The translations under genes and the position numbers were made by a program. Positions 1 to 9,955 of a DNA stretch of 64,000 nt are shown in pieces. The DNA lies in NCBI GenBank assembly GCA_036346255.1, contig CM070639.1, positions 1,622,001-1,686,000 of the forward strand. The letters run 5' to 3'. Position 1 is the stretch's first letter. Each line of letters begins with the position of its first letter. The notes beneath the pieces were generated by a model. That model was not told the DNA's origin. It saw only the letters and a program-made list of their open reading frames with translations, and did not search any database. The stretch is from Ampelocalamus luodianensis (Eukaryota > Streptophyta > Magnoliopsida > Poales > Poaceae).

Positions 1-681
1 CGGCGGCGTGGCATGCCGCCGCAGGCGAGTGCCGGCGTGAAGCGCATCTCGGTGACGACCTTGGCCGTTGGCGAGACGGAGTTCCTTCGTAACCGCTTCG
101 CGGGCGGTGGCGGTTGGGCGGCGGATCGAGTCGGCGATGTTGTCGGAGGTGCCGGAGAAGCGAGGTTGAGGCCGCGGCGGGTTGAGGACGAGCCGCGAGT
201 CGAGGACGGCGAGCCGACGCCACGCAACGCCGTCGGCGGTGGCCTTCATCTTCCGCGATGCTTGCCGATGGAGAGTACCCGCGCCATGGAGTGGAACTCG
301 TGGTCGAGGAAGACGGCGCGAAGCCTTGTTCGCTGAAAGAGGCTTCGATGGCGACCCACACCGGCGCACCGTCGCGCGAGGCGAGGCCAAGAACGTCGCC
401 CGCGACGAGCCGAGTAGCTACCGTGGACGCAGGAGTCGGCGATCGCCACCGAGCATCTGTGGCGCGCTGCCGCGCGATCCGTCGACGTCGAGCGAGTCCG
501 AACTTGCCGCACAGTGGAGAGGAAGAACGAGGACCGGCGGTTGAAGTTGGGACGCTTCAACCTCGAGTCACCGGACGTGCGACTTGACGGCGATCGTCGC
601 GTAGGGGCGGCGAAGATGGGCGCGCGACGTCGGATCCGGTGGAGGCCATGGTAGCCTGGATGACGAGGAGGACGTCGCCAT
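1..681 (-). pseudogene. copia gag, frameshifted
   Basis: Starting at an ATG at 681 on the minus strand, the three frames together show a copia Gag (UBN2/retrotransposon-gag type). An Ala/Ser-rich start is followed by segments typical of this family, such as FNRRSSFFL, IADSCV, AVFLDHEFHSMA and, in a further frame, an LNPRFS-like stretch near 100-160. The match jumps between frames several times, so small indels have destroyed it. Gag would package element RNA. The remainder lies off the left edge. Confidence 0.6.
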
Positions 682-1285
682 GCGTGGAGTGGAGGTGGCG
701 CCGTGGAGAGAGGGCGGCCGGCGGGGGTGGGGGGGGTTGTGCGGCGGTGGGGTGCAGGGTGCGGCCGGGAGAGGTGGCGCGTGGGAAGCGGCTGGCGGGA
801 GGATGGGTGCGGCCGTGGGGGGGGCGGCGGAGATGGAGATGACACCGCGGCATGGGGGTGGGGCGGCGGGAGATGGAGATGACGCCGTGTGGGAGCGCGT
901 CGGGAGGAGGTTGGCCGGTGGGAAGCGGCCGGCCGGGAGGCGCGGGCGGTGGGGCGGCCGGCGGTGGAGGAGGCGCGGAAGGTGGCTCGGGAAGGCCGGC
1001 GGGTGGTGACAGCGCCGTGGGGAGAAAGAGGCGGCCGGGTGGTGTAGGCGCGGGGGGAGAGAAGAGGCAGCGGCCGGTGGTGGGGAGGGAGGCGCGGGGG
1101 GGAAGCGGCCGGTGGTGGCGCGGCCGGTGGTGGCAGCGCCGATGGGGAAGGGGAGGCGCCGGTGGAGTTTGTTGGAGTTTGTTGGTGCTGTTGGAGTTTG
1201 TTGGGTCTGTTGGGTCCGGTCGGGAGATAGGCAGGGGGTTCGGCCGGGAGGGGGAGGGGGGTGGGCTAGGTTTTGGTCCGGAGGT

Positions 1286-1297
1286 GCTCTGATACCA
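1286..1297 (-). other. Primer-binding site of copia element
   Basis: The reverse complement reads TGGTATCAGAGC, the standard initiator-Met tRNA primer site of plant copia elements, directly abutting the LTR end TGTAGAATG. Confidence 0.85.
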
Positions 1298-1425
1298 TGT
1301 AGAATGAGATTGGGGGAATCACCACACACCCAAGTGGGGGGGTGCCTTTCATATATATAGCCATGTACAGGTACAGGGGTACATTAGTAATTATCCTAAT
1401 ACTTTGGATGTACCCTGAAAACAGG
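1298..1425 (-). repeat. 5' LTR of copia element (outer end approximate)
   Basis: The LTR starts TGTAGAATGAG directly at the primer site, so on the minus strand it ends in CATTCTACA. A TATATATA run at about 1350-1359 is a plausible promoter. The outer boundary (1400-1430) cannot be fixed without the partner LTR. Confidence 0.5.
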
Positions 1426-1574
1426 GTTAAACTATTTATTTCCTGTTCAATTCACTCATTTTTATGCTTGGATTTGTTAATATAAAAATGGTTAAGGAGT
1501 TTCTTTTCTTCCTATCTTTTCAACAGAACTAAATGTCCTTATAGTGACTTGTTTATGCATGATTCTTCTCATAG

Positions 1575-3185
1575 TTGAAAGCTTTGGAAGAGTTCTCAGC
1601 TTCTGATAGCTTACCACTGCGGCCTGGAGTTGAAAAGTAAGTCTACTGTTTCCTTTTTATCTCAATTTATTACAAAATCCCTCTAGAGAAAGAATTCCAG
1701 GAGAATTTGAGCTATTGTTGATAGAGCACTTTCGGGGATCATTATAAATTAATCGTAAGATGCTATGACCATAGCTGGTAGTATCCAAGGTAGTTTTATT
1801 TTTCTTTGTCTTTCTTAAGAAATCTGCAAGAATTCTGGGCCATTGTACAAACTGGGCGTATTTGAGGACTTCATTGTTATCTACAAGAATGGACTGAAGT
1901 CAAAGCATCTTTAATCAAAAGTTTCTGGCTTTCTGCTTGTTCTGATACCCATGCAGCATGCTTTAATTTCATCAATACATGAGTATTTAAAAGCAATTTT
2001 TTGTCCTTATTTTGATCTTATGTATTCATTTGTGCAGTTATTGTCTCTTTTCTGTACTCTGTGCTTACACTATGATAACTCTATCTTGGACTTAAGTTGC
2101 CTTATGTCTGACATTGTGTATGAATCATTCAAAGGTTCATTGATGATGCACTTAGTGAGGGCGTACCTGTGGCCATATTGACAACATATGGTAGAAATGG
2201 AGAAAAGATTTCAAGGTTCGGTTTATATTTATTAAATTATTTTTGCCTTGTCAACTCTTGCAGTTTGTCTGAAAATATACTTTGCGCATTTTTTTGAGAC
2301 CAAAATATACTTTGCACTTCGGGATATGCACAACAATGTTGTTCTGTCAAGATAACATGTTACTGAAGTTGTGTATTGGTTCATGGTAATGGCATGCAAC
2401 GAACTGTATGTTCTTTGATTTTGCAGATCTATAATTGAAAAGTTAGGCCCTGAGAGAACATCAAAAATAAACATTGTTGGAAAAGAAGAGGTTGAAAGAA
2501 GTCTATATGGGCAGCTTGTTCTTGGCAAAGGAGTCGCCTCCAGTTTGGATGAACAACTTGTTAGGGAAGCACAAAAGGCTGGTGGGAATTACTAATTGGA
2601 AGTCTGGAACAATTGCAGCTTTGCTCGTGTGTTTAAGTTCCAGTACCATTAAGTTATTTCCCAATGCTGTGTTGTGACAGCTTCCGCAGAGAAGCAGAGG
2701 ATAGCAGAAGAGGTTGCATCCATTCTAAAACTTAGCGTTGACATCAACACAGTATCCGAAAGGTTATTACTATATGCGGATTATCCATATTTTTGCACTG
2801 GAGAAATATATCTGAATTTAACTTTTCGATCACCATTCTCAGCTCTGAGAAGATAATAGCAACGCTGAGAGCTGGGTCTGAATACATTGGATGCGACGTG
2901 CAAGACTGCATTCTTATTGCTGGTAGCCAATCTGGCGCCCTCGCAGCTGAGCGCATTGGCATGCCATGCATAGTTGTTCGAAGCAGGTAAACCAATTTGG
3001 ACTACAATATACTCCATCATACTGTATTGGACAACAATTTTTTTTTTGTGCTTGTTATCTTACTTCTGTTTGCCCCTCCCAGCCTAACCGCCAGAGCGGA
3101 ATTTCACTCTGCGAAAGCCGTCATGGATGGATTCGGCGGCACAGACTTAACCATATCAAAACTACTGAGCAAGAGGTGGTCTTAA
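1575..3185 (+). CDS. HAD-like (CbbY-type) hydrolase, last six exons
   Basis: Six exons join in one open frame of 209 codons: 1575-1636, 2135-2215, 2427-2581, 2681-2762, 2843-2986 and 3083-3185, all with GT/AG borders and consistent phase. The 5' exons lie left of the window or beyond the copia insertion. Visible family features are a hydrophobic strand ending in two threonines (VAILTTYG, HAD motif II position) and a late GSQSGALAAERIGMPCIVV segment at the place of the HAD motif IV loop and following helix. Here the usual aspartates are replaced by Gly/Ser, so catalysis is uncertain. It resembles plant haloacid-dehalogenase-like proteins of the CbbY/At3g10970 kind. The substrate is unknown. 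The C-terminus (ISKLLSKRWS) is intact, with a TAA stop at 3183-3185. Confidence 0.7.
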
Positions 3186-3400
3186 TACCGAATAAAAACT
3201 AGGGCATTGGATTCTAGTTGTATGTTCTGAATCTGTAACCGACCAACTGAGTGATGACCAAAATGAGGATTTATGTAAACCTGAGCGTGTTGCCGAAAAC
3301 CGTGAGAAGTACAAGCTGCTTTACGCTGTTTCCCTTTTTACTACTGAACTAATAGTACTTGAACAAATGGGCAATTTAATTCATTGCCTGGTTTGCTCTG
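3186..3400 (+). other. 3' UTR and flank of HAD-like gene
   Basis: No ORF of note. AT-rich sequence follows the TAA stop. The poly(A) site cannot be placed with certainty. Confidence 0.4.
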
Positions 3401-4520
3401 TTTATTTTGTCCTCTCCCATCTACCTCACCTTATTACCTAGCAGAGGATCTGAATCTTTTCCCCAATGTATTATACTGACTTCCTCTTCCCTCCTCCCAC
3501 ACTGTTGGTCTATGCGTCTCCCCTTCCCCCAAACACTGTCGTGTCTCGCCCTTGCTCACTTAACTGCTCAATTACTCAGTCGTAGGCATGGAAGGCTTCA
3601 GGAAGTTTACAATGACAATGTGGATGGTGACAACTACGCAGTGTTCAAATCATAGTACGAAAAACCGGGGCTGGATCGACGGTTTAATCGGAAAAAACTG
3701 GAACCGGAGCTTTGTCCGGTTTTGCTACTGGATCGGGCATGTAAGTGAACCGCTTTTGGACCGGTCAAACCGTGGTTGAACTGACAGTTTTGGTGGAAAA
3801 CCGGGGCCTTGAGAAAATGGGGGGCGGGGGAAAATAAATTCGAGGGGGGCGGGGGCCTCGGCGAGGGATCCCGTGTCCGCCGTTCGATCGCAACCCCTCC
3901 CTCCCCGAATTTGCTTCCGGGGAGGGGAGTCGAGGGTTGGTCCGATTTTTTTGTACCATGGTTCAAATCCGACAGTACAGTGGCTATAAAATCCCACTGG
4001 TCAGAAAATGAGTCGGGGGTTGTCCATGTCTACAAGTCGCGTTTAGGAACCATTCGAGCGATTTTTTTGTGTGGAACAAAAATTAGAATTTGCCAATCCA
4101 TTTGTCGTCATTTCAGGATTTGTCACATGTTATCTTGGTCTTTGGACCCACATGTCAATGAGACGTTGAGCGTCAAATCACAAGGTGGCAACTAATAGAG
4201 TGGCAATTTTTTTTAATCTGTAGCGTGTGGCGTGCCTGCATTGACCATAGAATACAATGTAACACGAATCATAGACACTTCGATAGTAATCACCCCCATA
4301 ACCTTGGGGCAGAGTGAGACCTGATTACCTGAGCAAGTTGTGGAAGAAAAGCATCTGCTACTTACACCTCATGGCAGGGCTAGAGCTACTTGCATGTACC
4401 TGTTACTTGTCTGGTTACAGGGATAGCAATCCCTTGTCAATGCAGTGTTCGACGCCATTATACCGACTTAAAATGCATCACGCTTTATCAAATACTGCGG
4501 CTGTATATAGATAACAGTAT
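3400..4520 (+). repeat. Decayed duplicated unit, copy A
   Basis: The block at 3405-3610 runs CTACCTCACCTTATTACCTA, a GAGGATCTGAATC-like box, a pyrimidine-rich leader and GGCATGGAAGGC with an ATG at 3588. The same order recurs near 6590, 7365, 8620 and 9185. The reading frame after the ATG (MEGFRKFTMT...) is lost within about 25 codons at an insertion of GC-rich, CCGGTT-rich sequence (3655-4080). A second shared piece, GTGAGACCTGA followed by GAGCAAGTTGTGGAAG, lies at 4314-4346 and matches copy B near 7006. The function of the ancestral gene is not recognised. Confidence 0.6.
3655..4080. other. CCGG-rich unclassified insertion
   Basis: GC-rich non-coding sequence with repeated ACCGG/CCGGTT words separates the ATG block of copy A from its later part. 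It is probably transposon-derived. I could not find terminal repeats or a target duplication. Confidence 0.3.
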
Positions 4521-4559
4521 CACGCTTCGTTCTTGAACAAAAACTGTAGTTGTTCTTTT

Positions 4560-6360
4560 TTTGGGTGGGTGTTGGACCGGATAAAGCGGCTAGAGGGGTG
4601 AATATGAGCACTTATCTTTTTCACCATCTACGGTATTCGTCACTCCAATAGCTACGAAAGCTATGAAGATCCAAAGCACAAGAATACAACGGAAGTCTTG
4701 CGTTCAAATCGAAAAACCCCGATGTCAAATATCCACGGCCGGTCTGACCGCCATTGCCTGGTCGATCTAACTGCCAGCACCGGTCTGACCGCCGGCTGCT
4801 AGGACAACAACCCAAAGAGATCTCCAAAAGTCCTAACTTTGATTTCGAGATCCAAATCTCATGAGATTTCAAACATAGCTCATCAACAAGTTAAGAACAT
4901 ATTCCAATCAACGATCGGGATGATTGGTTCGTGGGTTCCATGAATTTTTTAGATGAGATCAAGAAGACACAAAAACCGAGCCAAGAGCTTGCTCGTGGGT
5001 GGAAGATGGTCAAGATGACCTTAGATCAATTCACACAAGTTCTAATAAGCTAGATCACACTAAAAGACCCAGTCAAAATCCTTCGAAGACAAAAAATCCC
5101 AAAATCACCAAACAGATAACAAGAACAAGATATAACTCATATTTGAAGCAATCTTGATTAGATTGATTAGAGGGATTATAGGTTTACAACCACTCTACCA
5201 TGGAAAACAAAAGCTCACACTTGAGCATCTAATTTTTCAATATATCTCTCAAACCTTAGCCTCCTTTATTTTCTCACTTTCTCATAAATCACAAATTAGA
5301 GTTTCAAGGATTGAAGGTTCAAATCATGCACCCTCCTCTTTTATAGTGGAGACTAGGTCTAGAGAGGAATCATTATCGGGCGCCTGTTAAGCCCACATAC
5401 AAACGGGTCTAAACTCACACACGCTTCTCAAAACGGATGACGAACCAGGTCTCTTGAATCCGTCTCTTCGTGATCTTCATCTTATTTTGATCTAAACCAT
5501 CTTTCCTTGCGCTGTCTTGCACCGCGGTTTCTCCAAGATCACAAAACCTGTATTTTAGCGAAGATACCAAAATACCCCTTTTCAGCCCTTCTCTAAAGAT
5601 CGAGCCCAATCAACGTGAAGCAATCCTATGCTTCATCACGCGTAGGTTCATCAATGACTCTCTTCATGTCAGCAAGTCTCTCACATTCGGCTCCCACTGG
5701 AACTACCATGACACTTGCACGACTCCCAAGCCACTTGATGCAACCCGTTGCACCGAACTCCTGTTCGATCGTTCTTGTCTATCTTACGACATGCTTAAGT
5801 TCAACCACTTCACCCGGCATCCTCGGTCGTTGATCGTAGTTGACTCCAAGATGTATGCACAACAATAGACCAAGAAATCAATTCTAGACATAAGTTCCTC
5901 GTAACTTAGCCCACATTAGCCAAAACATGCATAATGCAACACTTATATGCTGACACCTACGACTTTGGCCAATTCCACAGGGTTCTCCACCTTCCCGGTA
6001 CAAAAACCCCTTCTAGTTGGTCTGACCGCTACCCTTGGCCGGTCTGACCGTCGGCCAACGGCCGATCAAACCGCTCCAGAAATTTTCCCAGGGATTGGAA
6101 AATGCCCTCCGGACATTTTGGAAAAAAAAATAACTCTATCTAATTTTGCCTCGAAACTCTATTTTTCCATTAAACTTGGTGCAAACACATCTTCAAACAC
6201 GCTCACATAAGTGTTTGATCACATTAATCAAAATTCTACTTTTCTATCCCCGGCCAGTTAGACCGCCACCCCAGGGCCGGTCAGACCACCTATGACCTAA
6301 CAAACCAGTGAAACTCAACTAAACCAAGGTCTCCCAAACACTTCGACAACATTTCTAAGT
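4560..6360. repeat. Unclassified interspersed repeat with GGTCTGACCG motifs
   Basis: This non-coding stretch carries the word CGGTCTGACCG and variants at about 4739, 4780, 6020, 6040 and 6250, plus an opening TGTTGGACCGG (4570) and a CGACAACA near 6344-6351. The ends resemble LTR ends (TGTTG...CAACA), but the flanking 5-mers (GTGGG and TTTCT) do not match, so a solo LTR is unproven. Only short chance ORFs are present. Confidence 0.4.
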
Positions 6361-6499
6361 GTTCAGTACACTAATATTAGAATTATATACATATGATCTC
6401 CGTACGATAAACCATGAATGCAGTTGTCTAATCAAAGTGTATGTGTAGGTGCGCAAGTATGCATGCATCTTTGTGTATCCGTCCTGATTGCTTGAAAAC

Positions 6500-7190
6500 A
6501 TTTCGACATGTTTTTCCATCAGCATTTAAAGATCTTGCGCATGCATCTGATTCCAGACACTATACGCACCAATGCAACCTTAAATAATGAAATTAAGATG
6601 CATCGGTGTCCTTCCCCACTGCCTGCCAGTATATTACACTAACTTGCTCCTCCATGCTCTGCTCCCTCTCTTGCATCTCCTCCCCTTCCAGCTTCCCTCG
6701 TTTAAACAAGTTGTCTCTCATGTAGCTCCTCCTCATCCGCTTCCCTGCTCAGCTACCCTTCATTCCTAGGCATGGAAGGCATCGGCAAATCTACGACGAC
6801 GCAGGAGACGATGGACACAGCAGATCTAACTGGTCAGATGCTGGAGCGCCCGCGATATCCCACCAGAAATCTTGTCCTGTCCGCATGTCTCTCAAGCATC
6901 ACTACTAAGCGACGGCCAGTCAGTGTTGGCGTGTTGATCTGCGGCGTGCGTTCCTTGGCCAAAGAGTACACAGTAGGCCTCCCGGCCAAAAGTATCAGGC
7001 TAGAGTGAGACCTGAGCAAGCTCTTGAAGTGGATTAAGAAAAAGAAGGAGAATTTGTCCCAGCAAAAAAAAAAAAAAAAGATGACGAAAATCTCCAGGTG
7101 CCATTGAGGCTTAATTGACCCCTTGTTCTCAATTATCCAACGGACTTCCACAACATTAATATGGTACAAGGAATTATCAGTTGATCAGCC
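6500..7190 (+). repeat. Duplicated unit, copy B (78-codon ORF remains)
   Basis: Upstream homology (ATGTTTTTCCATCAGCAT at about 6508) matches copy E at 9044. The pyrimidine-rich leader and GGCATGGAAGGCATCGG (ATG 6772) match copies A and D. An ORF 6772-7008 (MEGIGKSTTT... to a stop after KSIRLE) is the longest survivor of the unit. It has no signal peptide or motif I recognise. It ends beside the GTGAGACCTGAGCAAG block shared with copy A. A poly(A) run of about 17 bases at 7064-7080 and then unrelated sequence follow. Confidence 0.55.
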
Positions 7191-7359
7191 ACTCGGTCTC
7201 TCTCTGTCGCCCCACTAAGCTGCTACTAATTGTCTTGTGTTACTACTATCAGTGCTTACTTTTCATTATGTCTTGAATGTCAGTTCGATATCGTTGTCTG
7301 CTTGCTTTCCATACACTGAAGAACGTTTCAATGACGACGAGGGCTTACGTCTGATTTGA

Positions 7360-7900
7360 GTCTGCCCTCTACCTCACCTTATTACCTAATAATGGTAGTG
7401 GATCCTAATCCTTTCCCTAATACATTGTACTAGTGATCTGCTCGATGCATCTGCATGCCCTTGCCTCAACAACTTGGGCTATTTGGATAACACGAAATAA
7501 TATGATCTTCAAGCATATTGAACCAACCTTTGTAGAATGGCGGAATACTTTTTTTCATGAATTTGACATGGTTATCCGTAGGGCAAAGACAAAGTATAAA
7601 CCTCTCATTAGTGTTTGGTATAATAGTTTAAGTTAATTTTCTGGGATTCTTTGTTGTAAATACTTTTTTGTACTTTATTATTATTTTTATATAAAAAAAA
7701 ACTCAATGTGCGGATCAGACCCTACATCTCCCATGAGATCCCACCGGGTTTCCATAAGTGGCTACGTCTCCCTGGATATGCACTGGCCATAGAATATGTT
7801 CGTTTATGCTCGTTGCTAAATTATATATATATAAAAAAACATATATTTGAATTTTGCTACGTTTCCCATGAAATTTTGCTGTTGCGGCTATGCTCGTTAA
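7360..7900 (+). repeat. Duplicated unit, copy C, split by a LINE tail
   Basis: CTCTACCTCACCTTATTACC at 7368 and GATCTGCTCGATGCATCT at 7434 match copy D (8736). At about 7440-7460 the match breaks into LINE sequence. After the LINE poly(A) at 7700 the unit resumes with CGGATCAGACCCTACA and ATGAGATCCCACCGGG, also seen in copies D and E. The ATG region itself is missing. Confidence 0.5.
7440..7701 (+). mobile_element. 5'-truncated LINE 3' end with poly(A)
   Basis: The plus-strand ORF to 7636 ends with a tail typical of L1-type plant LINE ORF2 after the zf-RVT domain (WAIWITRNNMIFKH, then VIRRAKTKYKPL). It is followed by a short 3' UTR and an A-run at 7692-7700. This is a classic 5'-truncated insertion. 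The exact 5' joint and target duplication are not clear. Confidence 0.65.
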
Positions 7901-8614
7901 ATATGTGATTTGTTCTGCTGTCGAGAGTGAGTGGAGTTAGTGAGCAAATAGCTACCGGAGAGGAGAGGAGAGTGGGCTAGCCGATGTGGTTTCGGCCAAG
8001 ATACTATTCCAAGAATTTTATTGGATTTCGAATTAAATTATCAAAAAAATACATATATTTGAATTTTAAATGGGTTCAAAGGAATTTTTTTTGCAGGAAA
8101 GTTCACGAGATCATGCGTGTCAGATAACTATGTTGCTGTTGTCGTCATCCTCATCAACAAGATTATAAAATCTTCTGAAAAGCGATTTTGTAGGTTCCAT
8201 TTCGAACACAGGAATTTCGCCGAAAATTTCGTATGATTTTCATAGAAAACGGTTTAATTTCTGCAGGATTTAGAAGAAAAAAAATACCGCATTTCAAATG
8301 GGAGCTTATTTTGAAGCTACGCTGCTACACCATTAAATCCATCGACTGGTTTGCATGCTTTGTGTGTCTAGGATGTTAAGATGCATAATATACTTTTTTT
8401 TTACAATATTTTCGTGAGGATATTATGGATTTTTACAATTAGAGTTAAAAATATTACCTTTTTACCATGTGATCTCCACCTAGGCAATTACAATTCTGTC
8501 TCTTTGAAATTTTATTACTTATACCACCAGGTGTGGTATAACTAAATTCTAACTAGTTTGAGCTATTGGATAAAAAAATAGACGGACCGTATTAAATTGA
8601 GTATACCGTAAAAA
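7901..8614. other. Intergenic, nothing recognised
   Basis: AT-rich non-coding sequence with short A and T runs. I see no gene, terminal repeats or RNA signature. Confidence 0.4.
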
Positions 8615-8970
8615 GCTCTTACCTTATTACCTAGTAAAATAGTAATGGTAGAGGATACGAATCCTTCACCCAGTATATATACATATTGTATAATCTCCTT
8701 CTCCCTCGTCACTCACACACCACTGATCCAGTGATCGATCTGCTCGATGCATCTCCGCCTCCCTCAAACACCTCCTCGTATCTTCTCCTCCGCCTCGTTG
8801 CTCGACTACTAGTAGGCATGGAAGGCATCGGGAAGTTTACAACTACAGAATATTAATATCTGCCAACACAAAGAACGGATCAGACCCTACAACCGCCATG
8901 AGATGCCACCAGAAACCCATACTTTCCTACGTGATCTCAATGAGAGACTTTTTGTCAGCTACTAAATATT
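8615..8970 (+). repeat. Duplicated unit, copy D
   Basis: The order is ACCTTATTACCTA, a GAGGATACGAATCC box, a TATATATACATATTG TATA-like sequence at about 8674, a pyrimidine-rich leader, then GGCATGGAAGGCATCGGGAA with an ATG at 8818. The frame stops after about a dozen codons (MEGIGKFTTTEY). The later CAGACCCTACAACCGCCATG block matches copy C. This is the clearest view of the shared promoter. Confidence 0.6.
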
Positions 8971-9029
8971 GGCAGGATTAAACTGCTTGGTAGAAGTGTC
9001 TGATCAGAATGGGCGCGCATGAGATGTCC

Positions 9030-9560
9030 TGAGATGTTTTTGCATGTTTTTCCCATCAGCATTTTCGAAATCTTGGGCATGTGATTCCTGCACTGGTTGC
9101 GCCTTATGCGTACAATCAGTTTCCATCATCCAGTTAATCCACCAGCCTTATTCCTTATGGAGTCCCAACCCACTCAACTACCATACTTCATTACCTAATA
9201 ATGGAAGAGGATCCAGATCCTGCACTTATCTCCCCGGCCTATATATGAATCATGCTTCCTTCTCCTTCCATGCTACTGAACTACTGATCTCTGCTCTCAT
9301 GCACGCATCGCCCATACACCCGCTTCTCGATTATTCGAGTAGGCATGTGAGGTATCGGGAAGTTCCTCGGAACAGTGCGGACGATTGGAGCAACGCAGTT
9401 TGCAGATCGAACACTAGAGCGCCCACGAGATCCCACCGGGCTCATTTGCTTAGCCACATCTGCTGCAGCCAGTACGAAATGTCTCACGAAGACTTGAGCC
9501 ACGGGATTTCCATCTGCAGTGCTGGGTATGGACTCTGGGGCTACACTAAGCTTTAGACAC
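9030..9560 (+). repeat. Duplicated unit, copy E
   Basis: It shares ATGTTTTTCCCATCAGCATT (9044) with copy B, TTACCTAATAATGG (9192) with copy C, and a CCTATATATGAATC TATA-like region (9238). At 9345 the start region reads GGCATGTGAGGTATCGGGAA, so the GGA of ATGGAAGG is lost. Downstream, GAACACTAGAGCGCCCACGA matches copy B (CTGGAGCGCCCGCGA at 6841). The ORF 9044-9556 crosses promoter and exon regions and is not a gene. Confidence 0.55.
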
Positions 9561-9771
9561 TCCTGCACAATACATATCTACTAGAGTCTGTCTGCTGATA
9601 TGCTAGATTAACTAGTTTAATTTCAATACGTTTTGTTGCTACGGCTTGCTGTTCGTGTTGCAGTAGTACCCTTCTAAGATAATTAAGGCGACGGAAGTTT
9701 TTTTTTTTTTGAGATGATGAGTTGCTCTATATTATCGAGTAATCACCACGCATACAAAAGTTAAGCAGTCT
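9561..9771. other. Intergenic with poly(T) tract
   Basis: A run of T at 9700-9711 may be the tail of another small minus-strand retroposon, but no body is visible. Confidence 0.3.
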
Positions 9772-9786
9772 CTCGACGGTCATATT
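9772..9786. repeat. LINE target-site duplication, left copy
   Basis: CTCGACGGTCATATT directly precedes the T-run and is identical to the copy at 25432-25446. Confidence 0.92.
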
Positions 9787-9955
9787 TTTTTTTTTGACAA
9801 AGGAAGAAACTCCCTGCTTTTATAGAAAGCAAGTATAAAGTTTTTACAACCAAAAGGATCACAAACTGGAGTTACCAGTTGGCATCAAAAGCACAAACTC
9901 CACCAACAAGTCAGATTACAAGTTTCAAATATCATTCATCTACAAGAGCAACTAC

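Larger units (their letters stand above)
1..1425 (-). mobile_element. Ty1-copia retrotransposon, 5' part (runs off the window)
   Basis: Read on the minus strand this stretch has the order LTR, primer-binding site, very GC-rich leader, gag. The LTR begins at 1298 next to the tRNA-iMet-type primer site. Its outer end is not fixed; I place it near 1425 because a TATA-like run (1349-1360) needs some U3 behind it and the host exon starts at 1575. The pol part would lie left of base 1. The element sits in an intron of the HAD-like gene on the opposite strand. The long proline-rich ORFs here are leader sequence in chance frames. Confidence 0.75.

Noticed and set aside
568..1329. 253-codon proline-rich minus-strand ORF
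   Set aside because: It is the GC-rich leader of the copia element and even crosses the primer site and LTR edge. No domain.
4570..6351. Solo LTR with TGTTG...CAACA ends
   Set aside because: The flanking 5-mers differ and no related internal part is seen, so it was kept only as an unclassified repeat.
9044..9556. 170-codon plus-strand ORF
   Set aside because: It spans the promoter and start region of repeat copy E, and the paralogous units do not keep the frame.
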